Source of the DNA: Ornithodoros turicata
Lineage: Eukaryota; Arthropoda; Arachnida; Ixodida; Argasidae
Length of the DNA stretch: 64,000 nucleotides
Reading direction: 5' to 3'
NCBI RefSeq assembly: GCF_037126465.1
Contig: NC_088203.1
Coordinates: 51,125,581-51,189,580 of the forward strand
This document shows, one piece after another, positions 12,219 through 24,250 of this stretch. The notes below the pieces were generated by a model. It did no database searches, had not been told where the DNA came from, and saw nothing but the letters and a program-made list of their open reading frames with translations. A program made the translations under genes and the position numbers. Position 1 is the first letter of the stretch. Every line of letters starts with the position of its first letter.

Positions 12219-12330
12219 AATTAATAAAAATAATAATAATAATTATTATTATTATAATTATATATATAAATATATATATATATAATATTATTATAATAAT
12301 AATAATTATTATTATTATTTTATTTTTCCC
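12219..12330 (-). repeat. AT-only microsatellite forming the LINE 3' tail
   Basis: Runs of AAT/ATT flank an (AT)n core, giving a self-complementary tract of about 110 bp. It sits directly after the 3' UTR of the minus-strand LINE, where this class often ends in a short tandem repeat. Confidence 0.75.
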
Positions 12331-12472
12331 CTTCTATACACAATTGCAAAATACAGCAGGCCCGTCTAAGCCGAAAGGCTTGTGACACTGGGCCTGAGGC
12401 AGTCTAGCGACATTCACGGAACAATTCACGGGAGTTCAAACAGGCAATAAAGAAAACAATTCACTTCATACA

Positions 12473-14164
12473 CTACTGGCAATAATACAGCTTACATAAT
12501 TGTTTTTTCAGCCTGAACCTTGAATCGATTAGTAAAAATTCGGGAGTGAGCTGGTTAAACAGACGTGGAACATAACACATTCTTCGGCAAAATGCGTATT
12601 TCGTAAAGGAAAAAGGTACAGTAAATTTAAAAGGTTGTTTTCGTGTAGGGCGGGTAACCTCCGCTGAGAATTTGAAACGTGACAGCCAAAAGTGCTTAAG
12701 GACAGTGCCATAATTAAAAAGGTTAACAAAAGAAGGGAACTGGAGATCACGAAACAGATCACCCGAATGACCTGCAAGACAGTTTTTGTATGCTACACTT
12801 TTGAGACAGCTACGCAAGATAGAATTTATTTTGGTTCTCCACGATTCACTACAATGACCAAACAGAGTTATCCCATACCGTAGAACGCTATACCCCAGAG
12901 CGTCCAAGACAGACCTACGAACTTGTGGTGGAGTTAAACATCGAAGTGAGAAGAGAACACAGGAGGTCTGCCTTAAGCGTTTACATACATAAGACAAATG
13001 TGAGTTCCACGTCATGTCTGCAGCGAACTATAGCCCAAGGTATTTCAAACTATTGACATACTTCAACGGCTCCAATCCATACAACGTAAATGAACTTTCC
13101 TCATCAATTTGCTTCGAAGGACAGTGGAAGCATATAAACTGCGTTTTATCGGAGGTAAGTTCTATACCACTATCGGAAAACCAATTAGGTACATTGTGTG
13201 CATCATGTTTTAATAGACTAACAGCTTCGTATTGTGATCTATGAATTGACAACAAGACGGTATCATCTGCGTACTGGAATATTTTACAGTTATGTACAAC
13301 GTCGGACAGATTATGAACATAAAAATTAAATAGCAATGGTGCAAGTACAGACCCTTGTGGAATCCCCACATTTACTGGAGTAACATCACTATATTCGCCA
13401 CAGACAAAAACCACTTGTGTGCGATTGCTTAAGAAGTTCTTTAACCAGAAAAATAAAGGTCCTCTATATCCGTATACATACAACCTACTCAAAAGAATAT
13501 CATGAATTATAGAGTCGAATGCTCGGGAAAGATCTAGAGACAGGGCTAGAGCAACCAGGGCTAGAGCAACCCATCTAAAGCATCGTAAATCGCAACAGTA
13601 AAGTCCTCCAATAATGTCAGTGTGCCACGTCCTTCAATAAATCCAAACCGGTTGCCAGAAAAAAAGGTTGTAGGAGATAGCAAATTCGTTCATTACTGAA
13701 AAAACGTATTTTTCCATTATCACCGCTAGTACCGGTAGGATGGATATAGGCCGATAATTCTTCACCTCGTCCCGTTTCCCCTTTTTAAATATGGGTCTAA
13801 TAACGGCTCGTTTTAATTTAGCAGGTACAACACCTGATGCAAATACACCATTCAGTATGGAAAGGAGAACGTGTTTAATAGTATGAATATTACGCTTGAT
13901 ATCAATTGAACGAATACCGTCGCAACCGGGGGCCCTAGTATTAGAAAGGTTTGAAACAAGGCGTAGCAAATCCGTCTCGTCCATATCCGGAAACCCACAC
14001 GTGTCACTATTTGAGAAAACAGGAAGACCTCCCCCAAAAGCGTTAGGTTGTCCTTGAATATTACTGAAGTACTGACTGAACTTATTCACCAGGTTCCCTG
14101 TATTTTTTCCGAAATTGTTCAATAGCGATTCGTCAAAGTTGTATTGCGTCTGCGACCCTCGCAA
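12473..14164 (-). pseudogene. LINE reverse transcriptase, three frames
   Basis: Pieces at 14,164-13,634, 13,492-13,028 and 13,015-12,473 form one RT. The first holds RAPGCDGI and FKKGKRDEVKNYRPISILP (fingers/palm entry). The second holds PQGSVLAPLLFNFYV and the catalytic QYADDTVLL. The third is the thumb region (RYGITLFG). Frames change near 13,500-13,630 and near 13,020, so no single protein can be made. RT would copy the element RNA at the nicked target. The 5' neighbour is its endonuclease. Confidence 0.8.
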
Positions 14165-14288
14165 CTGATTGACTATACGCCATGTACCTGTAGGGTTATT
14201 TTTCGGGGCGTTAAATTTATGATGATAGTGTTTTTTGCTGAACGTATGGCAGCTGTTACCCTGTTCCGCAACTCCCTAAATTTATTTT

Positions 14289-15320
14289 TTATCTCGTCGT
14301 CACCTGGGCGCCTTCGGCACCGATACCATAGGATTTCTTTTTGTTTAATAAGCGATAAAATCTCGTTAATCCAGACGTTTTCAGTTTTCCGCCTCCGAAT
14401 CCTGCGTTTTTTTTTGTTTTTTTTTTTGCTACGTTGTAACATTCTGCAAACTTATGTACTAAAGTGTCGTACATTTCTAAATGTGTACAGTTAGTGAAAT
14501 CATTTATACAGTCCTGCGAACTCAATGTGTTATCAAACAAATCATTGTCAATAATCTGGATAACAGAGGAATGCGCACAGGATAATAGGTTTGGACGGTA
14601 CATGAGTGCTACAGTAAAATAGTGATCCGAAGGTTTTTCTTCAACGACACCTCCCCACATCTCATATTCACATGGTCCAAACATGAAGACACAATACGAT
14701 CGCCAAACAATTCTACACGTGTCGGTGCCTGAATTAATGCCGATATGCCATGATCTGCAAGAATATTCAAATAATCGCACACAGTTGGGTTTGCGGTTTT
14801 TAGGGTCACCAGTCATGCAGATATCCGTGGTAGACACAACAGAAAAAAGTTGTAATAATTCCTCAAAAAATCCGTTCAAATTACTCTTGGGTGGTCGATA
14901 AATGCACAGCAGAGCAAAGGACACAGTGTCATTTAATAGGTTTAAAGCAACACATTCAATTTCTGTAAACGATATCGTGATTCTATTAACATGTAAAACA
15001 TTCTGTTTAACATAGACAGCTATACCACCCCCGCGACAAGATTCACGTGTAGAAAAGAAGCTTAAATAACCAGTAATTTCATAAAGGTTGACCTCTAGAC
15101 TAGAAATATTGATTTCAGTAAGAACGAAAATATCCGCCCATTCTTGGACGCTACTAAGCGTAAGTTGTAATAGATCCCAATGTTTACGGATACTTCTGGT
15201 ATTTACATGCAGAACACCGATAGGGTTATCAGCTGCAGTAAAAAATTTAACTTGTTCCTTGAGTACAGTAAAATTAGGAAAAACACCAAAAGTATCCGTA
15301 TCGATCACACAATTTTGCAA
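14289..15320 (-). pseudogene. LINE apurinic-like endonuclease domain
   Basis: The ORF begins just after the ORF1 end and shows HVNTRSIRKHWDLL, FVLTEINIS, GGGIAVYVK, IYRPPKSN and the catalytic SDHYFTV, in the normal order for an APE-type LINE endonuclease. In the middle (about 14,690-14,810) the proper frame continues in another register (ADHGISALIQAPTR), so one short stretch is out of frame. Past about 14,440 the sequence runs into the linker before RT. Confidence 0.75.
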
Positions 15321-15900
15321 AGGTCATTCTGACATTCGATACGAAGAAGTGAACCATTCTCATCTTTCTTAACAAAGATCTTTCCATTTTTGATCCAAAC
15401 AAACTTGTAAGCATGTTCCTTTGCTCTTTGCCTAGATTTCCAGAACAGATCTCTGTTTGTGCTTGCCAGATTCTCATTAATGAACAACATATCACGCAGA
15501 TTCCCCTTGTTATACAGATCGCGAACTAACCACTTTTTCTGCAACCAGAAATTTATATCTTGAAGGGACACGAAGCGAACCAAGACCGATGGTGTTTTGC
15601 CACTTTTGGTAGGAAGACGGTGGGCAGCTTGTATACTCTTCATTTTAAAATAATGGATGTCAGTTTATTAGCCAGGTCTTGAATTATTTCACGTAGATCT
15701 TCGTTTTCCTGAACGGGCAACCCTTGTATTTCGATGTTAAGTTTTCGATTATGCTGCTCGACGTCGTTTAGTGAAGTCTGTAGTTTTTGAATTGTTTCAG
15801 CTTGCTCTTTTGTTTTCTCTTCTAGTGAGGCAATCGTCTTTGTAGCAGCGTACATGTCACTAGAATTTTTCTTTACATTCGATTGAACCTCATCGTACAT
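15305..15900 (-). pseudogene. LINE ORF1: coiled coil followed by RNA-binding-like domain
   Basis: The upstream piece (15,900-15,640) is a heptad-like coiled coil (SLEEKTKEQAETIQKLQTSL) ending in NIEIQGLPV. The downstream piece (15,643-15,305) begins near AAHRLPTKSGKTPSVLVRF and includes NRDLFWKSRQRAKEHAYKFV. This order matches ORF1p-type nucleic-acid chaperones. The two meet in an ATGA overlap, a frame slip rather than a normal gene boundary. Confidence 0.65.
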
Positions 15901-15930
15901 GCCTGAAAGGAAGCTTAATAGTTGATATCC

Positions 15931-16320
15931 TTAATAATAATAATCCTTGTGGAAATGCGTAACAAGTTTTATTGATTTAACGCAATGAAACAACTCAAAA
16001 CCATGAAGTACAGGCACTGCTGTGCCCATAACTGATAATTTGGAAGAAAAGAAACAAAGAGTTGGGCATACACAGTGCTGCTCACACAATGTAGGGGAAC
16101 ACTGTGTGAATCATGGTCATGGGCTTGTATTGGCAGTAATCGCATCCCAGAAATATGTTGCTTTGATAAAGTCTGCGGCCAGGTTTCTTGTGTTTTGTGT
16201 CTTGCGGTGGCAGTCTACAAAGCCACATCTACTGTTAGCAAATGATAAATATGAGCATAAAAGCAAGTAGCTGTCACCTTGAATATTTTCTAATATTACG
16301 GTACATCATCACTGCAGAAA
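15931..16320. other. non-coding spacer
   Basis: Between the LINE 5' truncation and the Gypsy-like fragment. No motif recognised. Confidence 0.4.
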
Positions 16321-16326
16321 TGTTGC

Positions 16327-16851
16327 TTGTTGGCGTATTTGCCCTCACAGTCAGCAAACTCGTTTGAAGTCATGAAACACTTGCGGGAGACTGTAGGGAA
16401 AATGCAGCGGAACATGAAGAAGTACGCTGACAGCAAGAGATCCGCTAGAGAACCTCAACATGGCCGTTGGAGACTATGCTCTGATCAAACAGAAAAAGAA
16501 GTTCGAGGCACAGCCTCGTTTCTCCAGACCAATGAAGACAATAGCTAAACGAGGAAAGCATTCATTCCTGCCTAAGATCCGGCATAAGCGCCGGCAGAAT
16601 TTCAACGCGGCAACCTGCGTTCCAACTACCAATCTTCTGAATGGTGGCAGTTTCTTTCTCCTCAGGAGCCCTCTTCATCTTCGCAGCAGCCGTCTCCGGT
16701 GTTGACAAGAATACCAGAAGTACATGTGACATATACTGAACAGACAGCACCGAAAGCACATTCTGCTAATTCAGCTAATGAACCTTCACTACGTCACTTA
16801 ACAGGAGCGAGAAAGCCACCTAAACGTTTCGGTGACTATATGTCGCACTGA
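16327..16851 (+). pseudogene. Gypsy-like pol, integrase C-terminal region, frameshifted
   Basis: The sequence switches between frames around 16,460-16,560. Motifs: a KMQRNMKKYADSKRSAREP segment, then a VGDYALIK strand followed by RFSRPM in the next frame, as in the small barrel at the end of Gypsy integrases, and a basic RKPPKRFGDYM tail before the stop. Broken; no restored protein is implied. Confidence 0.6.
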
Positions 16852-17093
16852 ACATTTCTTCAAATGTTTTTTTTTTCCTAACTCTATTTACATGCTTCAT
16901 TGATATTTTTCAGCTGCTCCTCTTCCTGATGCAGTATTTGTGGCTTCCTATTTAACGACTTATTACGTCATTGTAGTCGGGACTGAGTTTCGAACGATAT
17001 AACAGGATATTTTATTTATTTTTCTTTTCGCAGAAGGAGAGGTGCGTGAGGTTACAATTTGTGCGCTAGAAGTCACTTTAAAGGGAGGAGATA

Positions 17094-17500
17094 TGTTGTG
17101 CTAACTCTTAGCACAAGAGGGGTTAGCTATGCAAGCTATGCAGAAGAAGAGGACAACAAAGTGTTCTTCGTGTTTGGCTGGGCACGTGCGCATGTGCGCG
17201 TATGTTCCTTTCTTCGCTTCTGCTGAATTCCATAGGTATGCTTATTTTAATTGAATTCTGCAGAAATTGTATGAAGAGGAAAAGTAACATCTCAATCCCT
17301 GTTCCGCACAAGGTATTGCAAGGGAAAGAGAAAGAATTATAGTTAAGGTACCATCTGCGAAACCACCACACAAGGAGAGGGACAAGGCTATCAGCGGCTT
17401 TATTTATTTTTTTCCTTCTGTTTTACAAGATGAAATTTAAATAAAGGAAATAGCATTCTGCGCTACTCATACAATGATAGCTCATAATTTGTTGATTACA
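17094..17500 (+). repeat. 3' LTR of the Gypsy-like element (right edge approximate)
   Basis: Begins TGTTGTGC immediately after the polypurine tract. A polyadenylation-like AATAAA lies near 17,441. The 3' edge is inferred; no 5' LTR is present for comparison. Confidence 0.45.
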
Positions 17501-18890
17501 TATCGTTTTTCGTTGTTTTTTTCCTTGATCTTGGTTTTCTTTGTCCTCTTGGCCTCTTTGGGTTAGTTCTTCGTATTAGTTTGAGCCTCTTTGTCTGAAT
17601 TCTTTCTTCGTTTCTTCTTGTTCCTTTATCATTTCCTAAATTTTCTTCGGTCTCGCTCGGTACTCCTGGTCCTGTAAATACCTACACACATTTTCTATAC
17701 CATTTTATTGTAACTGGTATGTTATTATGTTATGCAGCCTTATGGAATTGAATTTCTTTTCGTTTTTGTTCCCTGTTTTGGGTAATGATATGAAACCTAT
17801 TTTATCTTCCATATTATATCCTACCTTCCTATTTGCCTGTACATCCTATGGGTCTGTTTAACCGGTCCATTTTTCTTCTTCTTTTCATACCTTTATCACT
17901 CTCATATCCTTTTTGTATTAGTTTAGAACTTTATATCTACTGTGAGGGAGAACCATCGTCACATTCATCGCCATCGGACATTTAGTGCGAGTTTCAGAAC
18001 ACCCGCATTTTTTCGTTTGCCCGTGTTTTGTTCATGTTTGCCGTTTCGTTTCGTGTCCTCAGTGCCCGTGCCGGAGAATACGGGCGGATCACGCTGACGT
18101 GCTGCGGAACCTTGGCGTTGTCCCGCGGGCGTTGTCAGGGCGTCGCCGCTTCAGGCATTGGGGAAGTCATCGTGCGAAGAGAACGCCCAGAACGCAGCTC
18201 CAGTACGAAGTCGGAGGACCAAAGCAGGGGTGTTTTTTTTTTTGACGACTTGACAGTCGCGTAAGGAAAGGGGGATGACAAAGTCGCACCTTCACCAAAT
18301 GTTAAGCAGCGAATAAGCCGAGAGAGAGAGGCAGCTTGCCGTATGGTTTAATGGCAGCCAAACGAAAGAATGCGGGTGATCTGAAACCGAGTTGTTCTAC
18401 TACTCCTAACATGTCCTAACGTTTTTGTCTTTTTGATAGCTCCGTTATGTAAGACGGTTTAGACGACACGGTATTGCTGCTAGCTAAATTTTGAGCTCCA
18501 GATATGACTACGATCACTTCTGCTTCGCCGATTGCATCCCCTGGACTTACATCCCCTAGGCGTTTGGGATGTGATGGGCTCGAGGCCTGTATCTCAGACC
18601 GTTTTCATTGGCATATCTTTGATTCATATATGATTAATATTATCATTGATTGCAAATCGTTCTCTCGTCAGTTTTCTCGCTTTCCGGCGAAGGCAGTATT
18701 CCTTGGCCATGTGACAATCGGAGCCCTCATCCTTCCCCCAAGGTCTGAGGCTGCTGAGGCTGCAGCGTCGTGTGCCACTTGTATTCTTCACAGAGGAATA
18801 TCATCATTTCTATAAACACTGTCATCATTTTTTATTGTTTTGGATGCCTGGAAAGCATGCCGTGGTTATTGGTTTCTTCAGTATGGGATT
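17501..18890. other. non-coding T-rich stretch, nothing certain
   Basis: A T/C-rich tract (17,500-17,940), then a GC-richer patch (17,960-18,260) ending in a T-run, then unique-looking DNA. The last few hundred bases could be the 3' UTR of the R1-clade LINE that follows, but I cannot show this. Confidence 0.35.
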
Positions 18891-19299
18891 CCACTTGATC
18901 TCGGTTTTTGTAATAGGGCATTTTGTGAAGTAGCGTAAGGCATCCCCAACACATTGTTTGCATTTACATTGGCCATCATTTATGATTTTGAACTTTGCTA
19001 GATAACGCGGAAACTGGGTCTAGTTAAAATTTGGCTTACATTCATTACCTTGTTTGTTTGTTTTTCTATTTTCCATATTCATAATTTTATACAACTATTA
19101 TCATAATTTTCCCATCTTTTATACCATTCTTTCATTATTTGATGTTTTATTATGTTCTTTATGTAGGATTTTGAAATGTTTACTTAAACTAATTGGTACT
19201 GTTTCTTGCTTTATTTCCAATGTCGTCATCATGTCGTTTCCTAGTATATTCGTATGAGAGTGTACAAAGTTAAATTCGATTCTCTTTTCTTTTCTAATC

Positions 19300-20754
19300 T
19301 GTACTGTTTCCCCTTTTTAATTCTTGAATTCTGGGGTTATGGTGAGTGGGGATCTACAAAGCCATCAAGGTGGACAGACAATCTGAATATAACGTATATT
19401 AATTGTGTGGATTACTTTTGATATAACGAACGCTTTCTGTTATGGCTGTTAATTCTGTATCAAATGTTGTTGAATAACCCGAAAGTTTAAATTTTCCAGT
19501 GTGAATGAACTCTCTTCCCTTCATCGCACAAAATCCTGCATCTACACTTTCGTTTAGCTTAGACGCATCGGTGAAGGTGGTCTGTTCTCCGTAGATCTAT
19601 ATTTCCATTTTAGGAGTTAGGTTGTTTTTGCCACTTGTCATAGGGGTATTCGATGACAGCGCTGTTTATGGTTGCATTACGTATTGTGTAACCATATTTG
19701 ATACATTGGGTATTCCTTTTTTATTTGTAGGACAATGGGTATTACGTTTGTCAGTACAAGAAGGGTTTCATTAGGTAGACCCATACATAATGTAACCCTT
19801 CTTGTACTTTGTACTTTGTTGTAACACTTTGTACCATGCCGGACATTCATACACAATCATATGTTCTATACATCTTAAGTATAATTCCTTAAGGATTTCC
19901 TCTCTTTCGCTTTTTATTTTGTTATTGGAACAAAACTAGAGTTAATACTCCTACTTTTGTTTTATTTTCTCTAAATGTTCTAAGAAATTTATATTTTCAT
20001 CTATTGTTGTGTTTCATCTATTTTTATACGTTGTTCCTGCTGCTATAATCATAGCTTGTGTATTTTTTAAACTAAAATTTATATATATTTTTACCTCATT
20101 CTGACAGTAAATCCATAGTTTTATTTATAATACTTCTTAATTATTCTTAATTATTCCAATTCCCTTACCTGGACTTACCTTTTATAATTAGTGTTATGTC
20201 GTCCGTATACGCTTGCACAATCATTCTATCTGAAAAGGGTCGCTCACAGATTGTGTTTATAGCTATATTCCAAAGGAAAGGACTTGGTGGCGATCACTGG
20301 GGCTCGCTGCATATGCTCCAAATGCACTAAATCCCACTTCTGTGTGGCAATACTGTACTTTATGTTTTTCAAAAAGCTTTCAGTTAATTCAATTAGATCA
20401 TTAGGACAATTCAATTTTATTTGTTATTTTATAAGTGTTCTTAACTGCAGTTGAAAGTATTATGATATCATGATAGATGAGTATCCTTCCTTTTTTCCTT
20501 CTGTCAGTAATTCCGTTATTTTTTTCAGCTCCAGTGTTCTGCATCTTCCATGTACAAATCCCTATTGGGGTTTGTTAAAAAAGTGTTTCTGTAGACGAAG
20601 TGGTATAGGCTTTGGTGTATTGGGTTTTCAAATACTTTACTAAACAAACAGCAAAGAGAGGAATGGCTATAGGCTTGAAGCTACTTGGGTCACCATTGTT
20701 AATTAGTCTTTGGGATTAATATTAGTTTATTTCTTATCCACGTCTCCAGGAAAT
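19300..20754 (-). pseudogene. R1-clade reverse transcriptase remnant
   Basis: Read on the minus strand from 20,754 there is a FPGDVW start, then SSFKPIAIPL, a GICTWKMQ-like region, and near 20,310-20,190 PFLWNIAINTICER followed by AYTDDITLIIK. These correspond to RT fingers, the segment before the active site, and the catalytic xxDD box (TDD here) typical of R1-type elements. No long ORF survives because of many stops and indels. Confidence 0.65.
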
Positions 20755-20858
20755 ATCGCATCTTCAGGAAATCGTTGATGCAAAGCGGCGTGCTTGCATT
20801 GCTAAACCAGCTGAACGTTTCGAAAAGTCCGGGCCCTGATGGAATACATAATGCATTT

Positions 20859-20965
20859 CCAGTAATTGAACTTTTGTGATTGTGTTGTTATGAAGTTATC
20901 TCCTCTCCCCTACACAATGCCAGTTAGGTGGAGCAGTAGGGTAGTGTAAATAAATAAATAAATAA
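20859..20965 (+). mobile_element. 107-bp SINE-like insertion with (AAAT)n tail
   Basis: It interrupts the LINE RT between the codons for NAF and LKRYSQW. The 3' end is a run of AAAT units. ATTT on both sides (20,855-20,858 and 20,966-20,969) is a possible short target duplication. It looks like the 3' end of a LINE or a SINE derived from one. Confidence 0.6.
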
Positions 20966-21570
20966 ATTTCTTAAACGTTACTCGCAGTGGGTGTCTGAAT
21001 TCCTAACTATCATATTCAAAGCAGCTCTTACGCACGGTGTTGTTCCTGCAGACTGGAAATGCGCCAAAGAAATTCCAATCCACAAATCAGGACACAAAAC
21101 TCTGCCCAGCAATTATAGGCCTGTCCCGCTGACTTGTACAGCATCAAAACTTTTGGAACATATCATTTGTAAGCACTTGATGCAATTCCTTGAGCACAAT
21201 GTGATATCACCCGTACAACATGGCTTTCAACAAGAGCTGTCTACTGTAACACAACTTGCGGACACGGTACACGACTTTCCCAGGGCTATCAATAACAGGA
21301 CACAGACTGATGTGGTGTTTCTTGACTGTGCAAAAGCGTTGGACAAAGTCTCTCATCCTAAACTGTTATATAAAACGAACTGTATATGCAAGAGCGTTCA
21401 ACTGTATGCCTGGTTAACTTCATACCTTCTTTTCCGTACACAGTTCGTGTGTTTCAGTGGTGAAACATCTTCAGTATGCTCTCTTTATTCGGGCGTACCT
21501 CAAGGCTCGGTGCTAGCTCCCCTACTGTTTTTGTTGTACATTAACGATGCAGTCTGCAACTTAAAAGTAC

Positions 21571-22032
21571 ACTCTAAGAAAAAAAAGGGGAGTCGCGAGG
21601 AGTCAGGTGCGCGCCTGATCTCCAAGTCGCCGTTTCTCTGGCAATGACTCCCCCCTTCGTTCTCGCACTCCTCCTGCGTGCGGGAACGAGAGGAGAGTGG
21701 ACCCGTGGGAGCCACTAGCAGTGCCCTCAATACGTAAGACTGCGTGAAACGGCAGCTCGCATGCAGTAAAACGCATAGGTGAAAAATTTTATCTCATAAT
21801 GTGCCATGTAAAAACAATGATTGTGCACCGCTTAGACAACTTAAAAGTAAAACGAGAAAGTGAAAACATGCACATACACACATAATGCGCCTCCCAACTC
21901 ATATTTGAGGCTCCGGGATTTGCCGCTCCACATTTTGGATCCCGTCAACGGATTTGAAACATGCAGAAACGCGCGAGGGTGCTTGCACTTGGTCTTTCTA
22001 GTTTTGTAACCTTTTGTTCATTATTTTCGCGG
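21571..22032. other. left subterminal region of the TA-flanked element
   Basis: GGAGTC-rich start, then unique-looking DNA to 22,032. No gene recognised. Confidence 0.4.
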
Positions 22033-24250
22033 GACGAAAACAGGTTCCCGGAACTTCCCACGATCAACCAGTCCACAGATGGAGAGGGGATAAGGTGGCG
22101 CCGTCTTCGCGACGTAATTTTTTCTCGCGACTTTGCAGCCTTACTGATGCCACTTCATTCGCATCACAGCCCTCATAGCTAGCACATGTAAAGTATGGGC
22201 ACTCTAGTATACCTGTACGGAGTGAGAACGGTGTCACTTTAAAGGGACGCTGAAGAAAAAGTGCCAAAATCAGCAGATATGACAAAATTTTCACGTTTTC
22301 TAGCGCTCATTGCTCCTCGACGGCAAGTTACATATTCATAACTGAAGTATGTTTTTAATGTTCAATCTTTCCTCTATTGTTCAATATATAGAAAACCATT
22401 CTAAAGTGTTTTGTTGCCAAAGGAGATGTCAGTAAAGTTAGGTGAGAGCAGAAAATTGCCGATGTTTGGTATGGCGTACCTCAGCCCCTGCAATACTTAT
22501 TCCCCCTGTAAATAATTCTGCGGTTCCTGAAGGCCAACGTATCCCCTAAATCCAGCTGCAAAGATATGAGAAAAATGGCTAGGAAGCAAGCGAGCTGGTG
22601 AAGATGATGCATAATGTAAAAACCCCGAGACTAGGGAACACGAAAGGACAGACACAACACGAAGTCTCAAAAAACAACACGAAGTCTCAGGTCTTTTGAG
22701 ACTTCGTGTTGTGTTTGTCCCTTCGTGTTCCCTAGTCTCGGGGTTTTTACATTATGCAAAATTATGTTGCACTATTTTAGTAGGATGCACGCAGCGAATT
22801 TTTTCTCAGTGCCCAGATCGCGCCGTTGCGGCCTTCACTCTGACTCCACTTTCGAGTTGCACGCCTTGGCGCGTTTTCCGTTTCACAGGGCCTTCGATCT
22901 CCCGCCGATGACACTTAGTTGTGGACATGTCCACGTCGGCATTCTTATTTACGTGCAACCCTTTTATATCCCGTTCTGAGAACACCAGATGGCGTCGCCT
23001 ATTACGTCGCAGCAACTGAGAGCGGAATACTGACTTGCGATATGTAGCCGAGTATAACAACAACTTTTGCAGCAGTTTTGTTAATACTGCGCACGGTGTG
23101 CTTAAAAAAATATGTACTGGGAAGTGCTACCAAGTGGCTCATTGCTGGAGGTGCCACGCCAGACAATGCGAACCCTTGTCGTGAGAACGCGTCGTTCATT
23201 CTCTTTTATTAATATATATCACAAATACATGTCACGATAATTTCCATCGCAGAAAGGCATCATACCTATGCAATGTGTTACTTCTTTTTGTGGCTGTAAT
23301 AAAGACGGCACCTCCAGCAGTCATCCACTCGCAGCGCTTCCCAAATTTAAATTTAATTAAAAAAATCACCTTGTGCAGCATTGACAACACTGTTTCAAAG
23401 GTTGTTGCTATACTCAGCTACATAACGTCAGTCAGTACTTCACTCTCAGTCACTGTGGTGTAATAGACAGACGCCATCAGTTGGTTTCGCAACGGCATAC
23501 AGAAGGGTTGCACGTAAATAAGAATGCCGACGTGGACGTGTCCACAACTAAGTGTCATCGGCGGGAACCAATGCAACATCAGAGAGACCAAAGGCCCTGT
23601 GAAATGGGAAGCGCACGATGGCGTGTCACTCGAAAGTGTGGTCGCAGTGAAGGCCGCAACGGCGAGACCTGGGCACAGAGAAAAATTCGTTGCGTTCACC
23701 GTACTAAAATAGTGCACCATATTTTTGCAGCCGGTCTTTGGGGATCCGTTGGCCTTTCAGTAACCGCAAAATTAGTGGAATAAGTATTGCAGGGGCTGAG
23801 GTATGCCATACCAAACATCGGCAATTTTCTGCTCTCACCTAACGTGACTGACATCTCTTTCAGCAACGAAACGGGTTAGAATGGTTTTCTATATATTGAA
23901 CGATAGAGGAAAGATTGCACATTCAAAGCATCCTTCAGTTCTGGATATATGGCTTGCCGTCGAGGAGCTATGAGCGCTAGAAAACGTGCAATTTTTGCCA
24001 GATCTGCTGACTTTGGCATCTTTTTCTTCAGCGTCCCTTTAAAGTGACACCATTTTCACTCCATACAGGTATACTAGAGTGCCCAGACTTTACGTGTGCT
24101 AGCTATAAGGGCTGTGACGCGAATGAAGTGGCATCAGTAAGGCTGCAAAGTCGCGAGAAAAAAAAAAACGTCGCGAAGACGGCGCCACCTTACCCCTTGT
24201 CCATCTGAGGACTGGTTGATCGTAGGAAGCCCCGGGAACCTGCTTTCGTC
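22033..24250. repeat. 2.2-kb foldback: inverted arms of about 1 kb
   Basis: GACGAAAACAGG at 22,033 pairs with CCTGCTTTCGTC ending at 24,250, and homology continues inward to about 23,180 and 23,275. Within each arm lies a TTTAAAGGGACGCTGAAG terminus (22,234 and 24,055) facing inward, so a TTAA-type element end is embedded in both arms. The sequence outside it is inverted too, hence the palindrome is larger than one element. The left arm is interrupted at about 22,576-22,760 by a hairpin insertion. Arms are diverged by scattered substitutions. Confidence 0.75.
22609..22757. repeat. 64-bp-stem hairpin inserted in the foldback left arm
   Basis: GCATAATGTAAAAACCCCGA (22,609 on) is mirrored by the complementary segment ending at 22,757, with two mismatches over about 64 bp. 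An additional direct copy of AACACGAAGTCTCA lies in the loop. The upstream words ATGGCTAGGAAGCAAGCGA recur near 47,035. The right arm of the foldback lacks it, so it is a secondary insertion. Confidence 0.75.

Larger units (their letters stand above)
12219..15930 (-). mobile_element. decayed CR1/Jockey-like LINE with ORF1, endonuclease, RT and 3' microsatellite tail
   Basis: In the minus strand the order is ORF1 (15,900-15,305), endonuclease (15,320-14,289), reverse transcriptase (14,164-12,473), a 3' UTR of about 150 bp and an ATT-type microsatellite tail at 12,219-12,330. Several frameshifts break it. The 5' end appears truncated near 15,930, next to an AATAAT run that may be part of the target site. 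CR1/Jockey is assigned from domain order and from the PQGSVLAPLLF and YADD motifs. Confidence 0.8.
16325..17500 (+). mobile_element. 3' part of a Gypsy-like LTR retroelement: pol tail, polypurine tract, LTR
   Basis: Order on the plus strand: integrase C-terminal region of pol (to the stop at 16,849-16,851), about 230 bp of untranslated DNA, a polypurine tract AAGGGAGGAG at 17,081-17,090, then an LTR starting TGTTGTGCTAAC at 17,094. A polyadenylation-like AATAAA lies near 17,441; the LTR 3' end is not certain because the other LTR is not in the window. Everything 5' of the integrase tail is missing. Confidence 0.6.

Noticed and set aside
14144..14494. 116-codon plus-strand ORF
   Set aside because: It is antisense to the LINE endonuclease/RT linker and has no motif of its own.
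23275..23345. Possible THAP-like zinc finger start in the foldback
   Set aside because: Two Cys and a His are present but the spacing and following residues do not fit a THAP domain and the frame closes quickly.
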